In this document: positions 27,742-36,258 of the stretch, in pieces | Numbering within the stretch: the first letter of the stretch is position 1 | How the letters are laid out: every line of letters begins with the position of its first letter | Assembly (NCBI RefSeq): GCF_021504595.1 | Contig: NZ_JACSGT010000001.1 | Coordinates: 992,001-1,056,000 of the forward strand | DNA from: Chryseobacterium indicum | GTDB lineage: Bacteria; Bacteroidota; Bacteroidia; Flavobacteriales; Weeksellaceae | Length of the DNA stretch: 64,000 nucleotides | Direction: 5' to 3' | Translations under genes and position numbers: made by a program | Notes under the pieces: model-generated | The model's database searches: none | What the model saw: only the letters and a program-made list of their open reading frames with translations | What the model was told of the DNA's origin: nothing

Positions 27742-28470
27742 GGCATTGTTAAATTAAAATATATTTCATAAATTAGTATTATGAAATGTTATAAATGTCA
27801 ATCATTAGATAAAGTAAAAGCGGGTTTTACAAGAGGTTTACAAAGGTATAAATGCAAAAACTGTGGATGTTTTTATAGTGTTGAAAGTAAATCGGATGTA
27901 AAAAGTCCTGAGCAAAGGCGGCTTGCATTAGAAATGTATTTGGAAGGAATGGGATTTCGAGCTATTGGGAGAGTGTTGAATATCAGTTACGGAACGGTAT
28001 ATCAATGGGTGAAAAAGTGGGGAGAATCGGTTTCTTTGCCAAAATCTCAAGAACCTATAGAAATAGTAGAATTAGATGAAATTCACAGCTACATCCTAAA
28101 TAAAAAAACTACTGTTGGAGCTGGATTGCTGTTGATAGATTTGGAAAGCGCTACATCGATTTTGTTTGTGGGAAAAGAAATACTTCCACTTTCAAAAAGC
28201 TCTGGAACACTTTAAAAGACAGGGAAATTAATGGTTTTTGCAGTGACTATTGGAAAAGTTATTCAGAATTAATTCCTACAGAGAAACATTGCGAATCAAA
28301 AGCGGAAACATTCACAGTTGAGAGCTATAATTCCAGAATAAGGCATTATTTAGCGAGATTCAAAAGGAAAACAAAATGTTACTCTAAAAAGCAGTTTATG
28401 CTGGAAAACTCTTTAAAGTTGCTTTTTCTAAAACTAAATAAACAATTATATATTTTAAAATAACAAATAC
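27742..28470 (+). mobile_element. IS1-family insertion sequence
   Basis: A 729-bp element. The left end GGCATTGTTAAATTAAAATA and the inverted right end GTATTTGTTATTTTAAAATA agree at 15 of 20 positions and continue to match into TAT. TATTTTTT direct repeats flank it. It carries a zinc-finger transposase gene in two frames. It inserted into the junction between the FkbH-like gene and the acyl carrier protein gene, opposite to their direction. Confidence 0.9.
27781..28463 (+). pseudogene. IS1 transposase, split by a -1 frameshift
   Basis: The first frame (27781-28215, 144 residues) holds the N-terminal zinc ribbon (CYKCQSLDKVKAG, CKNCGCFY), an HTH (GFRAIGRVLNISYGTVYQWV) and the start of the catalytic domain (VELDEIHSYI). 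The rest, from KRNTSTFKKLW to KLNKQLYILK, is open in the -1 frame up to a stop at 28461-28463 and contains ESYNSRIRHYLARFKRKT. The switch falls at GGGAAAA (28170-28176), read G-GGA-AAA in the first frame, which has the form of a -1 slippery heptamer. Either this is programmed frameshifting or one A has been lost. Confidence 0.8.
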
Positions 28471-30193
28471 TATTTTTTATATATACTTCTTTAGGTTGAT
28501 AATTGTCTACATTCAGGATCCATTTATCGTCTTTTCTGCTAAAGCCCAGATTTTCATAATGATCTTTTACCATTTGATTTTTAGAGGTAGGAATATATTC
28601 TCCTGCCACATAAGTATAGCCTGTTTTTTTAGCAAGGTCTATAATCGTATTAAGAGTGAAATCTTCCATTCCTCTTTTCAGAACTCTGCAGCTCATAAGC
28701 CATGTGTCTATAAAGAGAGTTTGTTTATCCTGTTTCTCAAGCACAATTACACAAATTAATCCATTATCTCCATATTTATCTTCTAAAGTAAATGAAATTG
28801 TATAATGCTTATCAGAAGTTATCAGATTTTCAATTTCCTGTTCCGTATATCTTACGGTTCTAAGATTAAATTGATTAGAACGCTGCGTCAGCTGAGAAAC
28901 CCTTGGCTTTGAGAAATTATTAAAGCTTTGAACATCAGAAACCATATTCATACTTTTTAGAAAATCCTCAAGATTGGTAAAACTTTCAAGATCAACAACT
29001 CTTTGTGCTTCTACCTGGTATTGCTTTGTTCTTTCAGTATCATTTTCCGAGAAACTGGTGGTTTCAAAAAGATTTAAACCATATAAGTATTCCAGATATT
29101 CCGCTGGATCCGTCGGTAATTCAGGTACGCATACTTCAGGAAGATTTTCTCTAACAAGATTTCTCTCAAAGGGATTGTCGTCTAAGAAAACCATCGAATC
29201 GAATCCAATATTTAAAATATTCTGGATTTTTCTGATGTTATCCGCCTTATTATTCCAATTGGCAACAAAAACAGCAATATCGTTAAGTTTCAAAACCATA
29301 TCGGGATGCTTTTCGAAAGGTTCTTTTGCTTTATCTTCATCATTTTTACTGCAGACAGCTAAAATAATTCCTCGTTTTTGTAATGCTTTTATCCAATACT
29401 GAAGCTCGGTGAATGCTTTTCCGATGCCCAAATTTCCGATCTGAATGTTTTCCAGACCGTCATCACCTATAATCCCTCCCCAAAGTGTATTATCCAGATC
29501 CAGAATAAGACATTTCTTAAATTTCCCTTCTAATGAAGATATAATGCTGAAAATAGTGTGTGCTGCAATAGGTAAGGCATCAATTGACAGCACCATTTCC
29601 GTATTTATATAAATATTGGGGGCAAACATAAAATCCCTTCCCCACTTGTTCTGAATAGAAAGCAAATCTGCAATGAAGAAATTATTTTTATTCATTGCAA
29701 TCTTAAAAGAAAGCAGATAATTAAGCTTATTGATCTGAAAATTAAATGACGATTCTACTTTATTTGAAAAACTTCCAAAAATTTTATGGTCGATTATTGG
29801 AAAATTACAATAGATGATTTTGCTTTTTGTTCGGTTCTGTATTGTATTGTAAAGCTCTTCAATATATTTAACTTTATTGTCTGCAAAATCTTTAGCAGAG
29901 TCATAAGATTTATAATACTGGCTAAGTAATTTATGAGTCGATTCGAAAATAATTGTGTAATCTGCATCAAACGCATAATATTCCGAAGAGGAATCCATAA
30001 TTTGCCGGGAAATCTGTCCGAAATCAGCCTCAAAAATTTCAAGAATGAAACCTTCTGTTCTTGCTGTTCCTTTTAAAGCAATATTTAAAAATTGCGTCGC
30101 AGTATCACCCAGTAAAGCTACTTTAATAGATTTTTTCGCATTAGGGTATGTTTTTTCAGCTTTCTTTAATTCCGAAAATGTCTTATACATCAT
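28379..30193 (-). CDS. FkbH-like HAD-IIIC phosphatase/GNAT fusion enzyme; C-terminus altered by IS1
   Basis: A 604-residue protein as it now reads. Residues 1-220 form an SGNH-like N-domain, the HAD domain begins at 232-240 with DLDNTLWGG, then FLDDNPFERNLVRE (near 335), and an acetyltransferase-like C-domain spans about 430-570. FkbH proteins make glyceryl-S-carrier from 1,3-bisphosphoglycerate in polyketide and lipid pathways. The downstream carrier protein, MBOAT and SGNH proteins point to transfer of such a unit to a surface molecule. After KEVYIKN the frame runs into IS1 sequence, replacing the original ending (probably KL and stop) with 32 foreign residues; activity may survive since the GNAT fold ends before. 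Confidence 0.85.
   Translation of the reverse strand: MMYKTFSELKKAEKTYPNAKKSIKVALLGDTATQFLNIALKGTARTEGFILEIFEADFGQISRQIMDSSSEYYAFDADYTIIFESTHKLLSQYYKSYDSAKDFADNKVKYIEELYNTIQNRTKSKIIYCNFPIIDHKIFGSFSNKVESSFNFQINKLNYLLSFKIAMNKNNFFIADLLSIQNKWGRDFMFAPNIYINTEMVLSIDALPIAAHTIFSIISSLEGKFKKCLILDLDNTLWGGIIGDDGLENIQIGNLGIGKAFTELQYWIKALQKRGIILAVCSKNDEDKAKEPFEKHPDMVLKLNDIAVFVANWNNKADNIRKIQNILNIGFDSMVFLDDNPFERNLVRENLPEVCVPELPTDPAEYLEYLYGLNLFETTSFSENDTERTKQYQVEAQRVVDLESFTNLEDFLKSMNMVSDVQSFNNFSKPRVSQLTQRSNQFNLRTVRYTEQEIENLITSDKHYTISFTLEDKYGDNGLICVIVLEKQDKQTLFIDTWLMSCRVLKRGMEDFTLNTIIDLAKKTGYTYVAGEYIPTSKNQMVKDHYENLGFSRKDDKWILNVDNYQPKEVYIKNSICYFKIYNCLFSFRKSNFKEFSSINCFLE
28471..28478. repeat. Right copy of IS1 target duplication
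   Basis: TATTTTTT directly right of the IS1-family element, matching 27734-27741. Confidence 0.8.
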
Positions 30194-30440
30194 TATAAGT
30201 TTAAAAGTAAATGATATGATGACTAAAAAATCATTATTTCACTTTTAATATTCGGCTATGGTGTGCGACAAATATAGTTAAATTTCTAATTCCTGTGAAG
30301 TATTGTAATGATAATATTAAAAATAGTAACTTAAATAAGCTGCTGAAAATGAATTTATAGAAAAAAATCCTTAATTAAAAAAAATACTATTCATTAAAGC
30401 TTTTAAAGAAACAGTACTTGAATGTTAATTAAAATATTTA

Positions 30441-30470
30441 TTGACATCTTTTCTTTTTTAGCTAAATTTG
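30441..30470 (+). promoter_or_regulatory. Bacteroidota housekeeping promoter for tpx
   Basis: TTG at 30441-30443, 19 bp, TAAATTTG at 30463-30470: an exact match to the TTG/TAnnTTTG consensus, 22 bp before the ATG at 30493. Confidence 0.75.
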
Positions 30471-30492
30471 AAAAACATTAAAAAAACAAATT

Positions 30493-30990
30493 ATGTCAAA
30501 TATTACATTAAAAGGAAATGCAGTAAATACAATAGGAACTTTACCGTCAGTAGGAAGCACAATTAAAGATTTTGCTTTGGTAGATTCTGGGCTTAATGTG
30601 AAAACTCTGGAAACTTTCGAAGGAAAGAAGAAAGTGTTCAACATTTTCCCGAGTATCGATACCCCGACTTGCGCATCATCGGCAAGAAAATTCAATGAAG
30701 AAGCTTCAGCTTTAGAAAATACAGTCGTTATTAACGTATCTAAAGATTTGCCTTTTGCTTTGGGAAGATTCTGTGCCGCGGAAGGTCTTAATAATGTAGA
30801 AACGCTATCAGATTTCAGAAGCAGTTTTGGAGACGATTATGAAGTAACGATTACAGACTCTCCGATGAAAGGACTTTTAAGCCGTGCTGTTATTGTAGCG
30901 GATGAAAACAATAAAGTGGTGTATACAGAGCAGGTATCAGAAATTGCAGATGAACCCGATTATCAGGCTGCATTAGCTGCGTTGAAATAA
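30493..30990 (+). CDS. tpx: Thiol peroxidase (Tpx), cytoplasmic
   Basis: A 165-residue atypical 2-Cys peroxiredoxin that reduces hydroperoxides using thioredoxin. Peroxidatic C60 lies in SIDTPTCASSARKFN and resolving C94 in LGRFCAAEG, 34 residues apart as in E. coli Tpx. The length is the family standard and there is no signal peptide, unlike the secreted paralogue at 5351-5932. A consensus promoter lies just upstream and a terminator just downstream, so it is a single-gene transcript. Confidence 0.95.
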   Translation: MSNITLKGNAVNTIGTLPSVGSTIKDFALVDSGLNVKTLETFEGKKKVFNIFPSIDTPTCASSARKFNEEASALENTVVINVSKDLPFALGRFCAAEGLNNVETLSDFRSSFGDDYEVTITDSPMKGLLSRAVIVADENNKVVYTEQVSEIADEPDYQAALAALK

Positions 30991-31012
30991 AAACCGATCC
31001 ATAAAAAATCGG

Positions 31013-31040
31013 AGTCCTGCACAGTCTGCAGGACTTTTTT
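31013..31040 (+). terminator. Rho-independent terminator after tpx
   Basis: AGTCCTGCA-CAGTC-TGCAGGACT with nine perfect pairs, followed by TTTTT. Confidence 0.9.
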
Positions 31041-31111
31041 CTTTCCTGTTTCCCATAAAATTACTGATCACAATCATTAAAAATTAAAAACTTTCCGCTT
31101 ACCTTTACACA

Positions 31112-32323
31112 ATGAAACGTTCCGGAACCACAGATTTACCCCTTCACTATGGCAAAGTACCGCCTTGGCTATATGAACGGATGTCAATTCTCGGGCTCTC
31201 TATTGTTGAGGTAATTCTCATGGAGTATGGAAAAGACGAAGTTCTTCGCCGACTGGCAGATCCTTTCTGGTTTCAGAGTTTTGGCGCGGTGATGGGAATG
31301 GATTGGCATTCTTCAGGAATTACAACCTCAGTAATGGGTGCTTTGAAGCGTTCCATCAATCCAAATTCCCAATCATTGGGGTTGTATATTTGTGGCGGAA
31401 AAGGAAAATTTTCCCGTGAAACACCTTCAGAATTACTTCAGATTGCTGATAGAACAGGATTGAACGGAAATGATCTCGTAAAAGCCAGCAAACTTTCGGC
31501 AAAAGTGGATAACACAGCAATTCAGGATGGATATCAACTGTATCTGCATAATTTTATTCTGTCGGATAACGGAAACTGGAGCGTTGTTCAGCAGGGAATG
31601 CACGAATCGGACGGAACGGCAAGACGCTATCATTGGCATTCGGAGAATATTAAATCCTTTGTAGAAGAACCTCACACCGGAATCAACGGAATTTCAAGAG
31701 GAACCATTTTAAATCTTACAGATGCGGAAGCTTCAGGAAACAGAAAAGGAATTCTGGAAATTTCCCACACCGATTCCGCAGAAATCATGAGCGATTTTTC
31801 AAGATTAATTCTTCCTAATCATCACGATGTTCAAGCTTCTGATGTTGATCTGAAACGACTCGGAGCACTTTTATATGTAACCAGAGAACAGCAGCCGCAA
31901 AACTTCGAAGATTTGCTCATGCTGGAAGGCGTCGGTCCGCGAACCATGCAGTCTCTGGCTTTGGTAAGCGAAGTCATTCATGGTGCACCGTCGAGATTTA
32001 AAGATCCTGCGAGATTTTCATTCGCCCATGGCGGAAAAGATGGTCATCCGTTTCCGGTTCCTACCAAAGTGTATGACGAAAGTTTGCAGATTTTAAAATC
32101 AGGAATCGAAAAATCTAAACTGGGAAATTCAGATAAATTAAAAACGTTAAACAAGCTTCACCAGATTATTGAATCAACTGAAAAAGATTTTACTCCCGAT
32201 TTTGATATTCAGGAAGTCATTGAAGAAGAAAGACAGAATTCATGGCGGTTTGGAGGAAAAACTGTATTTGGAGATGCTCAGAAACCTTCCAGTCCAAAAC
32301 CTATACAGCTTTCTCTGTTTTAA
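31112..32323 (+). CDS. DUF763 domain protein
   Basis: A 403-residue protein of the DUF763 family. Typical parts are the opening GTTDLPLHYGKVPPWLYERM (residues 4-23), then VMGMDWHSSGITTSVMGALK (near 60), and LYICGGKGKFSRETP near 91. A helix-hairpin-helix-like segment, LEGVGPRTMQSLALVSEVIHG (near 271), suggests nucleic-acid contact. Nothing biochemical is known to me for this family. It is flanked by terminators or gaps and appears to be alone in its transcript. The family assignment is firm; function is open. Confidence 0.85.
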   Translation: MKRSGTTDLPLHYGKVPPWLYERMSILGLSIVEVILMEYGKDEVLRRLADPFWFQSFGAVMGMDWHSSGITTSVMGALKRSINPNSQSLGLYICGGKGKFSRETPSELLQIADRTGLNGNDLVKASKLSAKVDNTAIQDGYQLYLHNFILSDNGNWSVVQQGMHESDGTARRYHWHSENIKSFVEEPHTGINGISRGTILNLTDAEASGNRKGILEISHTDSAEIMSDFSRLILPNHHDVQASDVDLKRLGALLYVTREQQPQNFEDLLMLEGVGPRTMQSLALVSEVIHGAPSRFKDPARFSFAHGGKDGHPFPVPTKVYDESLQILKSGIEKSKLGNSDKLKTLNKLHQIIESTEKDFTPDFDIQEVIEEERQNSWRFGGKTVFGDAQKPSSPKPIQLSLF

Positions 32324-32556
32324 ACTTTTAGATTTGAAAGTTTTTCTTGATTTTGTGATTTCAAAAGAATCCACTCAAAGGATTTATAAAGATTAACACT
32401 TCTTTTGTCATTAATTGTAATCGGGACAGATCCGGAATATACTTATTGTAAAGGATTACGCAAAAATAAGCTACCACAAATCATCACTTTGTTTAAGAAT
32501 TGCTTCATCAGTTCCGGGAAAAATTTTATTTTTAAAGCTTTGAAAAACATTTATTG

Positions 32557-33147
32557 ATGAGCAATAAAGCCTTACAAATCTGCTACGATTTCCCTTTTTT
32601 CCTTGATGATGAGCTGGATGAAATATTTCAGGCACATGAAAAAGTTTTTTTTCATAAAGGAGATTTTATACTGAAAGAAGGAAAAACAGCCAACGAATAT
32701 TATATTCTGGAGAAAGGTCTTGCCCGCTCATTTGTCAACGATTTTAACGGAAATGATGTAACGATTAATTTTTTTGTTGAAAATGAAATCATTATTGAAG
32801 TTTCATCTTTATTTCAGAGAATTCCCACTCAGGAAAATATTGTCTGCATTACAGACTGCGAATGTTGGAAGTTTGATTTTGAAACTTTTCAGGAACTGTT
32901 TCATAAAATTCCGAATCTCAGAGAATGGGGGAGAGCATGGATGTCTCAGCAGCTTTTCTTTGGTAAACAGCGTTCTGTAGAGATGTTTACCCTTTCCGCA
33001 ACCAAACGTTATCTCAATCTTTTAGAGCAGAAGCCGCATGTAGTACAGTTTGCTCCCTTAAAGCAGATTGCTTCATTTCTGGGAATTACAGATACTTCCT
33101 TAAGCAGAATCCGTAAAGAGCTGGTTTCCCATCCGAAGAAAAATTAA
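32557..33147 (+). CDS. Crp/Fnr-family regulator with cyclic-nucleotide-binding-like domain
   Basis: A 196-residue regulator; the frame opens at a TTG codon at 32554, but ATG at 32557 is the likely start. Residues 25-115 form the beta-roll (FHKGDFILKEGKTANEYYIL, LARSFVNDFNGNDVTINFF). The C-terminal winged helix is reduced, with LKQIASFLGITDTSLSRIRKEL as the recognition part. The Arg-Ser motif that binds cAMP is not evident, so the signal is unknown. Relatives in Bacteroidota often stand beside a VOC or other small enzyme that they control, as here at 33224. Confidence 0.85.
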   Translation: MSNKALQICYDFPFFLDDELDEIFQAHEKVFFHKGDFILKEGKTANEYYILEKGLARSFVNDFNGNDVTINFFVENEIIIEVSSLFQRIPTQENIVCITDCECWKFDFETFQELFHKIPNLREWGRAWMSQQLFFGKQRSVEMFTLSATKRYLNLLEQKPHVVQFAPLKQIASFLGITDTSLSRIRKELVSHPKKN

Positions 33148-33223
33148 ATCTTGTCTTATGGCAAGTTGATTTTTATTTTAACTTGATAACTTTGAGTATA
33201 ATTTTAACAGTAAAAACATCAAA

Positions 33224-33631
33224 ATGAAAATCAATCAGATTTATGTGAATCTTCCGGTGAAAGATGTGCAGAAAACAAGAGAATTCTGGACAAAATTAGG
33301 CTTCCCAACCAATGATGAAATGTCCAATGACCAATCCGTTTGTGTTGTTATGAACGATAATACTTACGTGATGTTTTTAACAGAAGAATTTTTCCAGACT
33401 TTTTCAGAAAGACCTGTTCCGAAAGGAGATACAACGCAGGTTTTGGTCGCCATAAGTTTAGATACCCGTGAACAGGTAGATCAGATGGTAAATACCGCTG
33501 TGGCGAATGGTGCAACACAGCATGAAGAACCTCAGGACTACGGATGGATGTATCACAATTCCTTTTGGGATATTAACGGACATGGCTGGAATGTAATGTT
33601 TGCAGATCCGTCCCAAATGCCTAAAGAGTAA
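33224..33631 (+). CDS. VOC superfamily (glyoxalase/bleomycin-resistance-like) protein
   Basis: A 135-residue vicinal-oxygen-chelate protein: MKINQIYVNLPVKDVQKTRE at the start, FWTKLGFPTND next, and YHNSFWDINGHGWNVMFAD near 114-132, which is the second half of the fold with a possible metal ligand. Relatives detoxify electrophiles or bind antibiotics; the substrate is unknown. It follows the Crp-like regulator by 76 bp in the same direction and may be its target. Confidence 0.85.
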   Translation: MKINQIYVNLPVKDVQKTREFWTKLGFPTNDEMSNDQSVCVVMNDNTYVMFLTEEFFQTFSERPVPKGDTTQVLVAISLDTREQVDQMVNTAVANGATQHEEPQDYGWMYHNSFWDINGHGWNVMFADPSQMPKE

Positions 33632-33902
33632 AATTTAAATCAATACCATTAACTCTTACATAAATTTTTGTGAAATAAAATTTGTGCGGATATTTCTTTG
33701 TCATTTTTAACGGAAATTCTCTTGAATGATCTGATATTAAAAAAATGATAAAAATAGATTCTTCCTTCATCAGAATGACAAATTATCCGTTTGATGAAAA
33801 CACTAATCACACAAACGCTCTACACAAATTCCACAAATATTATTAGTGTTATTCGTGAAAAAATTAGGCTATCTGTGTTTAACAAAAAAAATAAAAAAAA
33901 TC
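33632..33902. repeat. Intergenic region with degenerate TTCGTG-type leader repeat
   Basis: About 270 bp. AACACTAATCACACAAA (about 33799) and ATTAGTGTTATTCGTG (33842-33857) form an interrupted inverted repeat. The phrase TATTAGTGTTATTCGTGAAA before the VOC gene recurs in modified form at about 35193, 38722 and 40480, always ahead of a gene. A remnant of the GATTCTTC...CAGAATGACA box lies near 33757. Confidence 0.55.
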
Positions 33903-34334
33903 ATGGCTAAATTAAATCCTTACTTAAATTTTGATGGGAAAGCAGAAGAAGCTTTCAATTTTTACAAATCCGTTTTCGGCGGGGAATTCGTTGGTGAAAT
34001 TTACAGAATGGGCAATGCTCCCGGAACTGAACATTTATCGGACGAAGAGAAAAACAGGGTAATGCATATTGCACTTCCAATAGGCGGAGATTTACTGATG
34101 GCATCAGACATCGTTCCAAGTTTCGGACAAAAACTGAATGTGGGAAATAACAATTACGTTTCTGTTTTTTCGAATTCCAGAGATGAGGCCGACAGAATTT
34201 TCAAAGGGCTTTCTGAAGACGGAAATGTGGAAATGCCCATTGAAGACCAGTTCTGGGGCGATTATTTCGGAAGCTTTCAGGATAAATATGGTGTACACTG
34301 GATGATTAATTATAACGAAGAATACGTAAAATAG
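33903..34334 (+). CDS. PhnB-like VOC protein
   Basis: A 143-residue protein of the PhnB/glyoxalase type. The frame is open from 33846, but MAKLNPYLNFDGKAEEAFNF at 33903 has the conserved beginning. FYKSVFGGEF, HIALPIGGDLLMASD (near 60) and FWGDYFGSFQDKYGVHWMIN (near 117-136) are the family signature. The function of PhnB proteins is not settled. It is the first of a series of small single-domain genes reaching to 38.0 kb. Confidence 0.88.
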   Translation: MAKLNPYLNFDGKAEEAFNFYKSVFGGEFVGEIYRMGNAPGTEHLSDEEKNRVMHIALPIGGDLLMASDIVPSFGQKLNVGNNNYVSVFSNSRDEADRIFKGLSEDGNVEMPIEDQFWGDYFGSFQDKYGVHWMINYNEEYVK

Positions 34335-34408
34335 ACTTATCTTTAAACTAATTATATTGAAAGGGCAACTGAACTTTGGTTGCCTTTTACACCTTTAAAA
34401 ATAATATT

Positions 34409-34822
34409 ATGGAACCAATTCACATTGATATTACAATTCTGGCACCTGTTCAGAAAGTCTGGGACTATTACAATGGTCCGGAACATATTACCAAATGGAA
34501 TTTTGCCCACGAATCATGGGAATGTCCGAGTTCAGAAAACGATCTCAGAGTCGGAGGGCAGTTCAAAAACAGGATGGAAGCTAAAGATAAAAGCTTCGGA
34601 TTCGATTTTGTGGGAACTTATGATGAAGTGATTCCGTATGAGAAGATCAGATATCACATGGAAGATGGAAGAAAAGCAGAGATAACTTTTGATAAGATGG
34701 ATGAAAATACAACCAGCGTACAGATTATTTTCGATCCGGAAACACAGAATCCCGTAGAAATGCAGAGAGAAGGATGGTATGCAATTCTGAACAATTTTCA
34801 TAAGTATGTAGAAAATAATTAA
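34409..34822 (+). CDS. SRPBCC (AHSA1-like) protein
   Basis: A 137-residue START-like protein. The frame opens at 34376, but MEPIHIDITILAPVQKVWDY at 34409 matches the family start. The hallmark WDYYNGPEHITKWNFA and later IPYEKIRYHMEDGRKAEIT give the helix-grip fold with a hydrophobic ligand cavity. No catalytic residue is apparent. Two more SRPBCC proteins lie at 37131 and 37577. Confidence 0.88.
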   Translation: MEPIHIDITILAPVQKVWDYYNGPEHITKWNFAHESWECPSSENDLRVGGQFKNRMEAKDKSFGFDFVGTYDEVIPYEKIRYHMEDGRKAEITFDKMDENTTSVQIIFDPETQNPVEMQREGWYAILNNFHKYVENN

Positions 34823-34846
34823 GAAAGATTTTTAATTTTCAGAATC

Positions 34847-35110
34847 ATGATCAATTTAGTGATAATGGCAAAATGTTTAAATTCCATTTGCGCGGTGAGT
34901 CATGCAGTCACTGGAACTTTTTTACAGGGAATTCTTGCCGCTCCTGCCCGAAGAGCTCTGGCAAAGGAAAAGATTGATTCTCTTGAAAAACTTTCAGAGT
35001 ATTCTGAAAAGGAAATCCTGCAGCTTCACGGTTTCGGAAAAAATGCGATGCAGAAACTCAAAGCTTATATGAAAGAAAACCATGTTTCCTTTAAAATTGA
35101 TACTGAATAG
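34847..35110 (+). CDS. Small helix-hairpin-helix protein, RNA polymerase alpha-CTD-like
   Basis: An 87-residue basic protein. ILAAPARRALAKEKIDSLEK (residues 29-48), LSEYSEKEILQLHGFGKNAM and QKLKAYMKENH form an HhH domain resembling the C-terminal domain of RNA polymerase alpha. The start could instead be at 34865 (MAKCLNSIC). It might bind DNA non-specifically. The preceding SRPBCC gene stops 25 bp upstream, suggesting cotranscription. Function is unknown. Confidence 0.7.
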   Translation: MINLVIMAKCLNSICAVSHAVTGTFLQGILAAPARRALAKEKIDSLEKLSEYSEKEILQLHGFGKNAMQKLKAYMKENHVSFKIDTE

Positions 35111-35258
35111 AAATTAAACAGAGATCTACAAAATTTTCACTGTAAATTTTGATTAAATGCTTCATCAATAGTACAGTTTCTGTCGAACCATTCGTGATTA
35201 TTTGTGAAAAATATTTGTAGCTACTCGTGTTTAAGACAAAAAAATAAAATTTAAAAAT

Positions 35259-36125
35259 ATGAACAACACTATTTTCCCGTGTCTCTGGTATGACGGAGAC
35301 GCAAAAGAATCCGCAGAATTCTACTGCAGAATATTTAACGGAAAAATCACCGCAGATACTCCGATGGTGATGAATATCGAGCTTTTCGGTCAGAAAATGA
35401 TGATGCTGAATGGAGGTCCTCATTTCAAAAAAAATGCATCGGTTTCGTTTATGGTGATTTGCGAAACGGAAGATGAGGTGCAAAAGTATTGGGACGGGTT
35501 ATTGGAAGGAGGAATGGCTTTAATGCCTCTGGATTCTTATTCCTGGAGCAAAAAATACGGCTGGCTGAAAGATAAATATGATGTAACGTGGCAAATCTTT
35601 TTAGGTGAAAAACAAACTGAACAGAAAATAATTCCTACCTTAATGTTTATTCATGAAAATAACGGAAAAGCAATGGAAGCGATGGAATTGTACACTAAGG
35701 TTTTCCCGAATTCTAAAATCGGAAATATTTTAAGATACGGCGATGGAAGCGAAGGACATCCTGCTCCTGAACCGGCAGAAAATATTCAGCATGCCCATTT
35801 TGAAATCGATGGCTACAGTTTCTTCTGTATGGATAATTCTTACGATCATCAGTTCGATTTCAATGAAGGAATTTCAATGGTCGTAATGACAGATAATCAG
35901 GAACAAACCGATCATTACTGGAATGCTTTAACGGCAGGTGGAGGAAGAGAAAGTATGTGTGGCTGGCTGAAAGATAAGTTTGGTTTGAGCTGGCAGATTG
36001 TTCCCAAAAGATTGCTGGAACTCATGAACGGATCAGATCCGGTAAAAGGTCAGCAAGTATTTCAGGCGATGATGGGAATGAACAAAATTGTTATTCAGGA
36101 TCTGGAAGATGCCTATAATTCTTAG
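35259..36125 (+). CDS. Tandem PhnB/VOC-domain protein
   Basis: A 288-residue protein with two VOC domains in tandem. Domain 1 starts with FPCLWYDGDAKESAEFYCRI (near residues 6-25) and ends at WLKDKYDVTWQIF; domain 2 starts near residue 129 (IIPTLMFIHENNGKAMEAME) and ends with WLKDKFGLSWQIVPKRL. The repeated W-L-K-D-K-x-x-(V/L)-x-W-Q-I shows an internal duplication. Such proteins are often mislabelled 3-demethylubiquinone methyltransferase. Substrate unknown. Preceded by a TTCGTG-type leader repeat. Confidence 0.88.
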   Translation: MNNTIFPCLWYDGDAKESAEFYCRIFNGKITADTPMVMNIELFGQKMMMLNGGPHFKKNASVSFMVICETEDEVQKYWDGLLEGGMALMPLDSYSWSKKYGWLKDKYDVTWQIFLGEKQTEQKIIPTLMFIHENNGKAMEAMELYTKVFPNSKIGNILRYGDGSEGHPAPEPAENIQHAHFEIDGYSFFCMDNSYDHQFDFNEGISMVVMTDNQEQTDHYWNALTAGGGRESMCGWLKDKFGLSWQIVPKRLLELMNGSDPVKGQQVFQAMMGMNKIVIQDLEDAYNS

Positions 36126-36258
36126 GATTCGATTGAAGAAGGAAGCAGGGAGGTTTGAAGCTTTTTAACCGTTACAAAACTTTCTGCTTATATTCTTCAA
36201 CTTCATAATTTTTCCGTTTCGGCTTGCTGTTTGATGGGTATTCATAAAAGATTTGCTT

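Noticed and set aside
35091..35483. Minus-strand 130-codon frame in 35.1-35.5 kb
   Set aside because: Antisense to the tandem PhnB gene and its leader; no recognisable domain.
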